Origin: Chryseobacterium oranimense
GTDB lineage: Bacteria; Bacteroidota; Bacteroidia; Flavobacteriales; Weeksellaceae
Assembly (NCBI RefSeq): GCF_900129755.1
Contig: NZ_FQWT01000003.1
Coordinates: forward strand, 62,001 to 126,000
Direction: 5' to 3'
DNA length: 64,000 bases
Shown: positions 27,023 through 34,862 of the stretch, in pieces
Layout of the letters: each line of letters opens with the position of its first letter
Position numbering within the stretch: position 1 is the first letter of the stretch
Notes under the pieces: generated by a model
Seen by the model: only the letters and a program-made list of their open reading frames with translations
Database searches by the model: none
Told to the model about the DNA's origin: nothing
Position numbers and translations under genes: made by a program

Positions 27023-27112
27023 ACTGGTACGCCTAACCCCGAATAAGCGAGCGCCCACGCCATAACGTGAGCGTTCTTACTTATTGCCTCGGGGTTACGA
27101 AAAATTACCAGT
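27023..27112. repeat. Long nested inverted repeat (about 90 nt)
   Basis: Three nested arm pairs stack around one centre. The outer pair is ACTGGTA (27023-27029) with TACCAGT (27106-27112). The middle pair is TAACCCCGA (27034-27042) with TCGGGGTTA (27089-27097), extended inward by ATAAG (27043-27047) and CTTAT (27080-27084). The inner pair is AGCGCCCACG with CGTGAGCGTT. It lies in the gap between two leftward genes, so it may be a structured RNA leader or a DNA cruciform site. The function is unknown. Confidence 0.65.
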
Positions 27113-27218
27113 TTTTAGTACCAAGACCTAAAGCAAAAACACTTTAAGTATTTTCTATATTTTCAGACACAAATATACTAAAGTCATTTCGATAGAAACG
27201 CAGTCAGAGCAAAAATAA

Positions 27219-27518
27219 TCACACACTGTGTTTGTTATGGGGTATATAATTCTGTTCCAAGACAGTGAGGATATCACTTTCCTTATAAATTATCTTACCA
27301 CCTATCTGTATATACGGCAGAATATTATCATCACGGTATTGCTGTAAAGTGCGTTTGCTGATGTGTAACAGCTTGCATACATCTTCGCCCGATAGGTAAA
27401 TTTCTCCGTTCATTACAGGACGGTAATTTTTTAGTATTTGTTCGATACGGCTTCGCAACCGTGTTATCATCTCCTGTTGTTCGATGATTTCTTGGGCTTC
27501 ATTCGTCAGTAAATCCAT
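27219..27518 (-). CDS. Helix-turn-helix (excisionase/MerR-like) protein, second of a pair
   Basis: The start ATG at 27518 gives 99 residues and lies inside the end of the upstream paralogue, with which it overlaps by 20 bp. The C-terminal half is a winged HTH of the excisionase type (YLSGEDVCKLLHISKRTLQQYRDDNILPYIQIGGKIIYKESDI). The first half is a coiled-coil-like helix. Such proteins serve as excisionases or operon regulators in Bacteroidetes ICEs. The paired arrangement suggests a heteromer or sequential functions. Confidence 0.75.
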   Translation of the reverse strand: MDLLTNEAQEIIEQQEMITRLRSRIEQILKNYRPVMNGEIYLSGEDVCKLLHISKRTLQQYRDDNILPYIQIGGKIIYKESDILTVLEQNYIPHNKHSV

Positions 27519-27810
27519 TGTCGTTGGTATTGTACGGCTGTCCGGCTTCAAGCAAAGCCTGTACATCCGAGCGTTTATAATAATTCTTACGGTTCAGTTT
27601 GGAATAAGGCAGTAAGCTTTTGTCCTTATAGGTTTGCAAAGTCCGTTTGGTAATATTCATCATCAAACAGACTTCCTGGTTATCGAGCCATTGCTCCTCT
27701 TTGAAAATCGGGGTATATTTCCGTACAGCATTTTCGGTCATTTCCAAAAGTTCCCTTAGCTCATTCTTCATTCCGTCCAATGCGGATTTTTGTATTGCGA
27801 TAACTTCCAT
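27499..27810 (-). CDS. Helix-turn-helix (excisionase/MerR-like) protein, first of a pair
   Basis: The 103-residue protein shares domain plan with its downstream neighbour: an N-terminal helix, then DNQEVCLMMNITKRTLQTYKDKSLLPYSKLNRKNYYKRSDVQALLE. The HTH matches excisionase and MerR-like folds. It is probably an Xis or regulatory protein of the ICE. A dispersed repeat copy (27883-27906) lies about 75 bp upstream of its start, in a position suited to control. Confidence 0.78.
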   Translation of the reverse strand: MEVIAIQKSALDGMKNELRELLEMTENAVRKYTPIFKEEQWLDNQEVCLMMNITKRTLQTYKDKSLLPYSKLNRKNYYKRSDVQALLEAGQPYNTNDNGFTDE

Positions 27811-27882
27811 TTTTTGCTTGATTTTTCTGTGGAAGTCGAATTTATCAAGGCTTTTTACAGGGTTGGGAAATGTGGTATTGAT

Positions 27883-27906
27883 TGGCGTTGAAAGGTAGTG
27901 TTTGGC
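27883..27906 (+). repeat. Dispersed 24-bp ICE repeat, copy 1
   Basis: TGGCGTTGAAAGG-TAGTGTTTGGC matches copies at 40464-40487, 42704-42727 and 44818-44841 at most positions. The consensus is TGGCNKTSAWWGGNAGTG-TTTGGC. Confidence 0.7.
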
Positions 27907-27928
27907 GTTTTACGTTTGCTACAAACGA

Positions 27929-27962
27929 AAAATCGGATAACCTTTTGGGCTATCCGATTTAT
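27929..27962. terminator. Intrinsic terminator
   Basis: AAATCGGATA(ACC) and (GGC)TATCCGATTTA pair around TTTTG, with A and T runs on the two sides. It lies 22 bp downstream of the leftward gene at 27985-28272. Confidence 0.75.
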
Positions 27963-27984
27963 TCAAAATATTGTTAGAAAAAAG

Positions 27985-28272
27985 TCAGTGTTGAGCAGGT
28001 TGCTCTGTCTTTACTTCCTGTTTTTCCTTATCCTTTTTCATTTGGCTGTAAGTCCAGATACAGACAACACCAAGAATAATCAAAGCATAAGCAATCCATT
28101 TGCCGACACGTTCTAAAAAACGCACAAATACGGCAGTAGAATACCTCGAAAACATTTCTACACCTGCCACGCTACGTCTGTAAAACTTCCTGCGGTTGAT
28201 AAAATAGATAATCCCTATACCAACAACGATAACAATAATACCAAACACTAATTGAGCCGTAACCGTATCCAT
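27985..28272 (-). CDS. Small two-helix membrane protein of the ICE
   Basis: The 95-residue protein has two membrane segments (VFGIIVIVVGIGIIYFINR and WIAYALIILGVVCIWTYS) joined by a basic loop, and a charged tail. It sits between the tra operon terminator (28334-28363) and the HTH regulators. It has no known family motif. Possible roles are transfer accessory protein or immunity, but this is not shown by the sequence. Confidence 0.6.
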   Translation of the reverse strand: MDTVTAQLVFGIIVIVVGIGIIYFINRRKFYRRSVAGVEMFSRYSTAVFVRFLERVGKWIAYALIILGVVCIWTYSQMKKDKEKQEVKTEQPAQH

Positions 28273-28333
28273 ACCACTAAAATTATATCAAGTAAAATTA
28301 AACAAAAACATCTTACACCGAAAGCCGAAAAGC

Positions 28334-28363
28334 AAAAAACCGACCTGTAAAGTCGGTTTTTTT
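28334..28363. terminator. Intrinsic terminator of the tra operon
   Basis: AAAACCGAC and GTCGGTTTT pair around CTGTAAA and are followed by T on the rightward strand and by A/T sequence on the leftward strand. It follows the traQ-like stop by about 25 bp and marks the end of the long leftward transfer operon. Confidence 0.8.
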
Positions 28364-28385
28364 AGCTTCATTTATATTGTTCTTA

Positions 28386-28832
28386 ATCACTACTATTAAA
28401 CTGAAAGCTCAATTGCTTTTCGTTTCCGAAGCTGTCCGAAATCCAAACCTCAAAAGATTGTGATACGGTAGATGCCGATGTGTAATACAATCTGAATTGC
28501 TCCGTTGGCAATGGGTACAAATCGTTCGGCAGATACGGCGGTTCATCATAATACCGCAATGTGCCTTGCCCGTCAAATTGGAAGTATCGGAGAAAATACT
28601 GTGTGTTGCTGTAATTTCCTGTACGCTGTATGGTAATGCGTATTTCTACCGTCTGTCCGTTCGCTACGTCCTTTGGAACAGGCATCACATTTACCTCAAA
28701 AGGAAAATCGTTTTGTATTTCGAGTTCGTCATCTTTGCTACAAGATACCAAAGTAACCGAAGCTGTGAGGATTGCCAAGAGTACATATATCGGCAGTAAT
28801 CCTATTCTAAATTTATTGAATATTGCTATCAT
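28386..28832 (-). CDS. traQ: Conjugal transfer protein TraQ-like lipoprotein (DUF3872)
   Basis: The 149-residue product has a signal peptide with lipobox (VTLVSC, Cys near residue 31). A beta-rich domain follows (PFEVNVMPVPKDVANGQTVEIRITIQRTGNYSNTQYFLRYFQFDGQGTLRY), matching the DUF3872 family that follows traO in CTnDOT-like elements. It is probably exposed in the periplasm or outer membrane as part of the mating apparatus. It is the last gene of the tra operon and lies 11 bp after traO. Confidence 0.8.
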
Positions 28833-28843
28833 CGTTTTAAATT

Positions 28844-29404
28844 TTAAAAGTTAAACCTTAATCCCACGCCTGCGGACGGTCGGAATTGTCGCAAATCCGT
28901 TCCCCATAAGACCTTTGTACGCCCTTGCAGGACAAGTACAAATCGGTCGGACAGGTACGTTTCAAAAGTGAGCCGTCCGCCAGCTCCATAAATGAAGTTG
29001 TCCTCACTCAAAATCTTTGCTCCGTCATACAACATCGCTTCGCCACGATTGATGCTTTCATAACCGACTACTCCTGTTATTCCGAAGTTCAGCGTGATGT
29101 TCTTACGGGCATCGCCCAGCAGGAAGAAACTATAACCACCCTCTGCGGTATAAGTTTCCTGCGGTATTTGAAGCGTTTTATAATCGTGGTACTGATGTGT
29201 ATATTCCAACGCCCATATTTGATAATTGCCGTTTTTACCGTTCACGGTCATACCGATATTGATGTAATAATCGTTGCCGATTTTATCATCGGACAGTATG
29301 CCTGTGCTTATTTCCAATCCTTTTTGCTTTGGCAACATTCGCTGTGCCTGTGCAACCGTGATACCCATTAGAACGAGTACCACGGTATAGATATACTTTT
29401 TCAT
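28844..29404 (-). CDS. traO: Conjugal transfer protein TraO
   Basis: The 186-residue protein has an N-terminal signal peptide (VVLVLMGITVAQAQ). A beta-barrel-like pattern follows (GLEISTGILSDDKIGNDYYINIGMTVNGKNGNYQIWALEYTHQY, ending in SAGVGLRFNF). This is the TraO family of Bacteroidetes conjugative transposons, an outer-membrane or periplasmic part of the transfer machine. It follows traN by 21 bp in the same operon. Confidence 0.87.
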   Translation of the reverse strand: MKKYIYTVVLVLMGITVAQAQRMLPKQKGLEISTGILSDDKIGNDYYINIGMTVNGKNGNYQIWALEYTHQYHDYKTLQIPQETYTAEGGYSFFLLGDARKNITLNFGITGVVGYESINRGEAMLYDGAKILSEDNFIYGAGGRLTFETYLSDRFVLVLQGRTKVLWGTDLRQFRPSAGVGLRFNF

Positions 29405-29425
29405 TGTTATTGCTTTAAAGGGTTA

Positions 29426-30322
29426 TTAAAATTTTAGGTGCATATCACTGATTACACGAGCTTTGATTAAGTCCGAATTTTCAACCTGAAGCGTTTGATG
29501 TCTGCCACCGTTTTTCTCGAAGATTTCAATCAGCAGTACCTTGTCATCGGCAATCGTGAATTTGTCTAACAGGAAAACATTTTGTTCGGTAGATTTTCCG
29601 TTTATTCCGTCTTCCAAAGGCTTGTAGGTTCTTAGCGGTATCAAAGGACGTTCCTGCACAACGGTACGTTTTGCTACTTTTTTATCTACGACCTTGAAAT
29701 TGATAAAGTCAATGTCAAACGGCACATTGGTTTTGTTACGCAATTCTGTATGGAAATAGTATTTGCCGTTGTGTATGTAAATTCCTTTCAGAATAAACTG
29801 TATTCCGAAACTCTTTGCCCCGATATGCTTTACAACACGCTTGTCTTTCTTGTAAATGGTTTCCAACAGCAAGCCTGCCAAAGACGGAGAATTGTTGCCC
29901 AATTCCTCGAAAAGCACATCGTTTCCGTTGGCTTTATCTACTGCCTTTTGCATCGTGAGCAGGTCATAGCTCATTGCCTCCGGATAGGAACTGTAAAACA
30001 CATTGAAGCTGTAAAAACGCCCGTCATTGGTAATGACTGAAAAATTGGTTTCGGGTTCAAAATCCCTTACCGATGCTTTTACACGCAACACGTTTTCCGC
30101 ATCTTCCGCTTTCCCTGCAATCAGGTATTCGCTACCCAAATCCACATAGCGTATAGCGGTGGGGAAAATCAGGTGCGAAGTTTTATCGTAGGTCACTTCC
30201 ATTTTATACGGTTCTATCTTGCCCAATGCAAGTTTAGTTCTTGCACTATCCTGTGCGTAAGACTGTACGGCAAAGCCGAGTATCAGGGCAAATGCCCAAA
30301 AGGTTTTTAAATGATTTTTCAT
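29426..30322 (-). CDS. traN: Conjugative transposon protein TraN
   Basis: The 298-residue product has a signal peptide (TFWAFALILGFAVQSYA). A VirB9-like periplasmic domain follows, with KTSHLIFPTAIRYVDLGSEYLIAGKAEDAENVLRVKASVRDFEPETNFSVITNDGRFYSFNV. This is TraN (DUF4138). It probably forms part of the outer core complex with TraM and TraO. Order and spacing (31 bp from traM) match CTnDOT. Confidence 0.9.
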   Translation of the reverse strand: MKNHLKTFWAFALILGFAVQSYAQDSARTKLALGKIEPYKMEVTYDKTSHLIFPTAIRYVDLGSEYLIAGKAEDAENVLRVKASVRDFEPETNFSVITNDGRFYSFNVFYSSYPEAMSYDLLTMQKAVDKANGNDVLFEELGNNSPSLAGLLLETIYKKDKRVVKHIGAKSFGIQFILKGIYIHNGKYYFHTELRNKTNVPFDIDFINFKVVDKKVAKRTVVQERPLIPLRTYKPLEDGINGKSTEQNVFLLDKFTIADDKVLLIEIFEKNGGRHQTLQVENSDLIKARVISDMHLKF

Positions 30323-30353
30323 TGTTTTATTTATTATTTATTTGAGTTCAACA

Positions 30354-31688
30354 TTATTTTTTAGATACAAGGAAGACCTGATGCCCTGCTTTTAAGGCAA
30401 CTTTGGGTGTGCGTACCTTTTTAGCGAAATAGCCCGAAATACCCTGCACCACGCCACGGCTTAAATCAGCAGCAACCTGTTGTCCGGCATTCTGCGTGAG
30501 CATTATGCTTGTTCCCGAAGTCTGGCTCATATTGCCCGCCATTTCAGTAAGAGCGTTCATTTCGGGCGAATACGGAACGTACAAACCTTGCTGTCCGTCC
30601 AAATCGTAAATAGTAATATCAACCGGAATGATGTTACCCTCCAGTTCTATGGAGGTAACTTTTAGTTGTAATCTGCCATTCTGAAATTTAGCATTAGCTG
30701 TTACAATCGTTCCCTTTGGAATGGTACGTTGAGGCGTTTGGGCAGGCTCTAACAATCGCAGTCTTACGCCCGTTTCGCCAATGACCGTTTGGGCATCGTG
30801 TACACAGGCTTTAATGCTGTTTTTCGGTTGTACCACCTGCTCAACAGAACCAGCAGTATAAAAGCCACGATTTTTGGTTTGGCTCCAATCGGCTGCAAAG
30901 GCACTGTCCGTAGGCTCACGATACAAAGCGGAAACGGTGTTCTTTCTTGTAGGCGTGAATGCCACAAAATGCTCTTTCTGATTAGTCGATGCCCCTGAAG
31001 CTGTGTTGCCAGTAGGAGCAGCTTCTCCGGTATTCGTGTTTTGCGGAAGATACTTGGCAGCCATTTCATAGGATTTCTCCATCAGGGCAAGCTGGTCATC
31101 AACAGTTACAGACTTGGGTATATCTTTCTCGGCTAATTGTTCTTTTAGTTCGTCCAATTGCCTGCGGAGTTCCATTGTTTCCGAGTTGTTATCCTGATAA
31201 AATGAACCCAATGTGCTTTGTGCATTGCGGTAACTGTTTAATGCAGGATTTCCGCTTCTTCCTGAATTTCTGCCACCACCGCCATAGCCGTAGCTTTCGT
31301 CTTCTTCGGGAAATTCGTCAATCGGCTCATCTTTGTCTTCCGTACTCCAATAATCCGAAAGAGATAACAAGGCATTGCGTTTTTCCTGCTCTTTCTGTTG
31401 GAGCATTTCTAATTCATACGCTTTACCTTTATTGTCAGGCAATCCGGCTCCGGTTGCTTGCGGAACTGCATCGTTCAACCCGATGTTTTCGATTTCTTTT
31501 TTGTCTTCCGACGGTTTAAAAATCAAATACATACAGCCTACGAAAACAACTCCCATTAAACCAAAAATCAAAGGTTTTTTGAGTTTTTCCGTTTTATTCT
31601 CTGTACCGTTTTGCAGTACATCGGCGGTATCTTTCGGGCTACCCTCGGTTACCCGAACAACCGACTTTTTGTTCTCATTTTCTTTCAT
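30354..31688 (-). CDS. traM: Conjugative transposon protein TraM (VirB10-like)
   Basis: The 444-residue protein has a cytoplasmic N-terminus and one membrane helix (PLIFGLMGVVFVGCMYLIF, near residue 45). A charged low-complexity region (DEPIDEFPEEDESYGYGGGGRNSG) precedes a C-terminal VirB10-like domain (IKACVHDAQTVIGETGVRLRLLEPAQTPQRTIPKGTIVTANAKFQNGRLQLKV). It should bridge inner and outer membranes in the transfer machine. Its start overlaps traL by 14 bp. Confidence 0.92.
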   Translation of the reverse strand: MKENENKKSVVRVTEGSPKDTADVLQNGTENKTEKLKKPLIFGLMGVVFVGCMYLIFKPSEDKKEIENIGLNDAVPQATGAGLPDNKGKAYELEMLQQKEQEKRNALLSLSDYWSTEDKDEPIDEFPEEDESYGYGGGGRNSGRSGNPALNSYRNAQSTLGSFYQDNNSETMELRRQLDELKEQLAEKDIPKSVTVDDQLALMEKSYEMAAKYLPQNTNTGEAAPTGNTASGASTNQKEHFVAFTPTRKNTVSALYREPTDSAFAADWSQTKNRGFYTAGSVEQVVQPKNSIKACVHDAQTVIGETGVRLRLLEPAQTPQRTIPKGTIVTANAKFQNGRLQLKVTSIELEGNIIPVDITIYDLDGQQGLYVPYSPEMNALTEMAGNMSQTSGTSIMLTQNAGQQVAADLSRGVVQGISGYFAKKVRTPKVALKAGHQVFLVSKK

Positions 31689-31962
31689 AAATCCTATTTT
31701 TTAAAATTGTTGTTAATGTGTCCTGCAATCTTGCAGGGCTTTCGTTCTTTTTGAGGACAGGGTTTTCGATATGCTCGATGTGCATATCGTTTTTTGACTG
31801 CCTTGTATCGTGCCATACTTTGGCAACCACCCCTGCGGTCAGGAGCAGGTAACCAACAAAGAAGTACAGCGTGTATTGGTGCTGTTTGCCTACGGGCAAA
31901 GACCGCCAACGCTCGTCCAGCCTGTCAAAGAACCTGTCCATATTTTCCCTTAATTTTTTCAT
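31675..31962 (-). CDS. traL: Conjugal transfer protein TraL (DUF3989)
   Basis: The 95-residue protein has one membrane segment (YTLYFFVGYLLLTAGVVAKVW). The short basic N-terminus is NMDRFFDRLDERWRSLPVGKQ, typical of the TraL family. It lies between the 145-residue gene and traM and overlaps traM by 14 bp. It is probably an inner-membrane accessory of the mating machine. Confidence 0.82.
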   Translation of the reverse strand: MKKLRENMDRFFDRLDERWRSLPVGKQHQYTLYFFVGYLLLTAGVVAKVWHDTRQSKNDMHIEHIENPVLKKNESPARLQDTLTTILKNRIYERK

Positions 31963-31982
31963 ACTTTAATGATTATGGGTTA

Positions 31983-32420
31983 TCACATTCTAAACCCTCT
32001 TTTTCGGGGAGAAACCTGTTCTTTAGGTTTTTCGGTTACTTGGGCAATGGCTTCTTTTACTGTCGGAAATGAACTTGCTGTGAGATTTGTCAGTTTAGAT
32101 TGCTTCAATAACTGTCCGTATTGGTCTGCTCTCTTTATATACATTTCTGTTTCCTGTAAATCGAATTTCCCGTTCTCGTATTTTACCCACATATTGCACT
32201 GAACATTTGGCTTGTCTTCGCCATTCCATTCGAGGTAAGTAGATAAATGCAGGTAATTTGCTAATAGAGGAGTTTCTTTACCATTGTCCCAAGCCTCCAA
32301 AAATTCACTAATACTGTCCTTTAGCCTGCCTGCACAACAGCTCTCCGTGTGGAAATAACCGTCATATCCCTTATCAGTAAGGGTTTTGGCAAACGTGTCT
32401 AAATCAAATTGCTGTCCCAT
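31983..32420 (-). CDS. Unknown protein inserted in the tra operon (145 residues)
   Basis: This product sits between traK and traL, where CTnDOT-like operons normally have none. The N-terminus (LDTFAKTLTDKGYDGYFHTESCCAGRLKDSISEFLEAWDNGKETP) and the C-terminal basic tail (KPKEQVSPRKRGFRM) show no known domain. A CC pair is present. The size and the tight 11 to 20 bp spacing support a real, co-transcribed gene. It could be an ICE-specific cargo such as an entry-exclusion or antirestriction factor, but nothing in the sequence proves this. Confidence 0.6.
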   Translation of the reverse strand: MGQQFDLDTFAKTLTDKGYDGYFHTESCCAGRLKDSISEFLEAWDNGKETPLLANYLHLSTYLEWNGEDKPNVQCNMWVKYENGKFDLQETEMYIKRADQYGQLLKQSKLTNLTASSFPTVKEAIAQVTEKPKEQVSPRKRGFRM

Positions 32421-32431
32421 ATTCTTAAATT

Positions 32432-33055
32432 TTAGCGTTCGATGACTTCTATATCCCTGTTTTCAACCACCGCAAATTTTTCGATGTTAAAGCCCTGGGG
32501 ATTGTTGTCAGAACGAACGGAGTTTACGAGATAGCAGGAAGTAATCAGGTTACGTCTGGTTACGTTGCTTGAACGGATGATGAACTGTTTGGCGTAGGTA
32601 CGCACTGCATAGGGATAGGTATCGAAGTTGCATACGACACTATCTACCTCAATGCGTTGCTGAACATTGCCCGATATGATACGGCTGTAATAACCTTTTT
32701 CCGACAAGTCTTTGTAGTAATCGAAAGCTGATTTGTCGGCAAGGTTGAATGCTCTACTCATATTGCTTTCGATAGCATTTTTGTCGGGGGCAAGCGTAAA
32801 GAACAGTTCGTGAAAACGTCTGACGTGTTCCCTCGCTTCCACAGGTCTGTTAATACTTGCATCTTGCGATAAGGCAAGCATTAACGATTTTCCATTATCC
32901 AGCACATAGATTTTTTGCCGTTGTTCATCTGCAAAGCTGTACGATTTCCATACGGCAAATCCTACCACGCCAATGCAGAGAACGGCAAACACAATCGCAT
33001 ACAGGCGTATCTGCCGAAAGCTGTTTTCGATATTTCTTAAAGTTTTAAATTCCAT
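32432..33055 (-). CDS. traK: Conjugative transposon protein TraK
   Basis: The 207-residue protein has an N-terminal membrane helix (AIVFAVLCIGVVGFAVWKSY) and a soluble domain with VNSVRSDNNPQGFNIEKFAVVENRDIEVIER at the end. This is the VirB8-like TraK family of Bacteroidetes conjugative elements. Its role is an inner-membrane scaffold for the mating machine. It lies between traJ and the 145-residue gene. Confidence 0.9.
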   Translation of the reverse strand: MEFKTLRNIENSFRQIRLYAIVFAVLCIGVVGFAVWKSYSFADEQRQKIYVLDNGKSLMLALSQDASINRPVEAREHVRRFHELFFTLAPDKNAIESNMSRAFNLADKSAFDYYKDLSEKGYYSRIISGNVQQRIEVDSVVCNFDTYPYAVRTYAKQFIIRSSNVTRRNLITSCYLVNSVRSDNNPQGFNIEKFAVVENRDIEVIER

Positions 33056-33081
33056 TTTTTTAAATGATTATTCGTTTTACA

Positions 33082-34077
33082 TTATTTTTTGAGTAGCTGA
33101 CCTCCGATATTTCCGGCAGCAGAACCAGCTCCGGCACTTGCGATATTTCCGGCTTTCATTGCGGCTTGGTTTACATTGCGGGTAAAGTTTCCTGCACCTC
33201 CGGCTTGAATTACCCACCCTGTTACTGTTGGGATAGTGAAGTAACCCACAATGCCAATCAACATAAAAATGATATAGACAGTGTTGCTTGTATCAGGGAT
33301 ATACGTTGGGTCAGAGAGCATCTGTATATCCTTTTCGATAATCAGGACTTGTATTTTTGCGAGCATCGAGCTGAACAAATCCGCTACGGGCAACCACAGG
33401 TAAACACTCACATATCGGGTCAGCCATTGCGTGAGTGTGGACTGAAAACCGTCCCACACTGAAATCGCAAAGGCAATCGGCCCGAGTATGCTCAATACAA
33501 TCAGGAAGAATGTTCGTATCGTATCAACCACCAATGCAGCCGCCTGAAACAACACTTCGAGCAGGTTACGAAACCAGTTCTTAATGGCTTGTTCGGTTTG
33601 GTAGGCAAACCTATCCATATACATTCCCGACATCGTAATCAGGTCGCCCGGCGACCAGCCCAATTCTTCGAGCTTATTATCAAATTCTTCGTTTGATACC
33701 AAATAGGCGGTTTCAGGATTTCGCAACATCGCTTCCCGTTCCAACAGGTCTTTTTTAGCTTGTAAATCGTTGAGGTCAAGCACCTGATTTTCGAGAATGG
33801 CGTGAGTACCTTGTACCACAGGACTTAACACGGCATTGATTGTTCCCAAAACAATAGTCGGAAAGAACATAATACAGATACCCAAAGCGAACGGACGAAG
33901 TAACGGGTACATATCAATGGGTTCAGCTCTACTCAATGCCTGCCATACTTTTATGGCGACATAGAACAAAGCCCCCAAGCCTGCTACTCCCTTAGCCACT
34001 GCCGCCATATCGGCGGACAGTGGGAGCATCTCATCATACAATGAGCGTAGGACTTCGTGCAAATTTTGAAATTCCAT
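33082..34077 (-). CDS. traJ: Conjugative transposon protein TraJ
   Basis: The 331-residue protein has several membrane segments (LGALFYVAIKVWQAL, ALGICIMFFPTIVLGTINAVL, FFLIVLSILGPIAFAISVW, VYIIFMLIGIVGYFTIPTVTGWVI). It ends with a Gly/Ala-rich tail (IASAGAGSAAGNIGGQLLKK). This is the TraJ (VirB6-like) inner-membrane channel component of CTnDOT-type transfer systems. It lies 3 bp after traI and 26 bp before traK. Confidence 0.9.
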   Translation of the reverse strand: MEFQNLHEVLRSLYDEMLPLSADMAAVAKGVAGLGALFYVAIKVWQALSRAEPIDMYPLLRPFALGICIMFFPTIVLGTINAVLSPVVQGTHAILENQVLDLNDLQAKKDLLEREAMLRNPETAYLVSNEEFDNKLEELGWSPGDLITMSGMYMDRFAYQTEQAIKNWFRNLLEVLFQAAALVVDTIRTFFLIVLSILGPIAFAISVWDGFQSTLTQWLTRYVSVYLWLPVADLFSSMLAKIQVLIIEKDIQMLSDPTYIPDTSNTVYIIFMLIGIVGYFTIPTVTGWVIQAGGAGNFTRNVNQAAMKAGNIASAGAGSAAGNIGGQLLKK

Positions 34078-34080
34078 AGC

Positions 34081-34713
34081 TTACCAATATTTTTGGTTAG
34101 GAGTTCCGTACAAGTCAAGCACTCGTTTGGTATTATTCTGTTTCTTTGCACGTAGAATACTTACAGAGATGTTTTTATTCGTGTAGTATCTTACCAAGCT
34201 GTGATATTCTTTAACCTCTTTGTACACACGGTCGATAATATCCATTCTCTCCTTATCGTTCAGTGACAGGCTTGTAGAGGTTACAATCTGTTTCAGCTCT
34301 TTGAGCAGTTCGGTACTTTCATTCAGCAATGCCGAATAACCATTGCTAATAGCTGCCAATTCCTGTGCAGAAAAATTCGGGTCATTCATCATCTTACCGA
34401 AATTGGTAACATACATTTCCGATACATCGCCTACCAAGAGTACCGTTTGCTGTACCTTGCGGGCATCTTTAACCAAATTGTTTACCGCTTTGAGAGCATC
34501 GTAATATTCCTTGCCCTGTTCATACACTTTCTTTACTTCGTTGAAGTTCTTAATCACGTTGCTCACAGTCGAGGAAGTCTGTACGATTTCGTTCGCACTG
34601 TTGAGAATACCTGATGCTAAATTTGCAGGGTCAGTTACTACAAACTGGGCTTTTGCGGACGGTGCTACGGCAAGCATAAGTGCCGTACACACCATTAAAA
34701 ACATTTTTTTCAT
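34081..34713 (-). CDS. traI: Conjugal transfer protein TraI (DUF4141)
   Basis: The 210-residue protein has a signal peptide (VCTALMLAVAPSAKAQFVV). A helical region follows, VirB5-like in pattern (ANLASGILNSANEIVQTSSTVSNVIKNFNEVKKVYEQGKEYYDALKAVNNLVKDARKVQQ). TraI of CTnDOT is a DUF4141 protein of this form. It lies 26 bp downstream of the traG 3-prime exon and 3 bp before traJ. Confidence 0.88.
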   Translation of the reverse strand: MKKMFLMVCTALMLAVAPSAKAQFVVTDPANLASGILNSANEIVQTSSTVSNVIKNFNEVKKVYEQGKEYYDALKAVNNLVKDARKVQQTVLLVGDVSEMYVTNFGKMMNDPNFSAQELAAISNGYSALLNESTELLKELKQIVTSTSLSLNDKERMDIIDRVYKEVKEYHSLVRYYTNKNISVSILRAKKQNNTKRVLDLYGTPNQKYW

Positions 34714-34739
34714 TGTCTTGAAATTTTGATTGTTAATTA

Positions 34740-34862
34740 CTATTGATTTGCATTGTCACGCCGTTGCATAGCGATATGCTTAATGGCGAGTTCTACGTTA
34801 CCGTCCAATTCGGAAGCGAGTTGCATCACTTCCATTTTTTCGGTTTCCTCTGTCGTGTAAGC
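34740..34862 (-). CDS. traG: TraG 3-prime exon (40 codons), after the group II intron
   Basis: Read in frame after removal of the intron, this exon encodes AYTTEETEKMEVMQLASELD and the following 20 residues up to TAG at 34742-34740. Those residues are the normal C-terminus of TraG-family VirB4 ATPases. It has no start codon of its own. The exon boundary lies between codons, so splicing would restore an 833-residue TraG. The 5-prime exon is 37349-39727. Confidence 0.8.
   Translation of the reverse strand, partial: AYTTEETEKMEVMQLASELDGNVELAIKHIAMQRRDNANQ

Noticed and set aside
27023..27112. attC/integron site
   Set aside because: The left arm resembles RYYYAAC but the right arm does not give the matching GTTRRRY, and no integron integrase is nearby.
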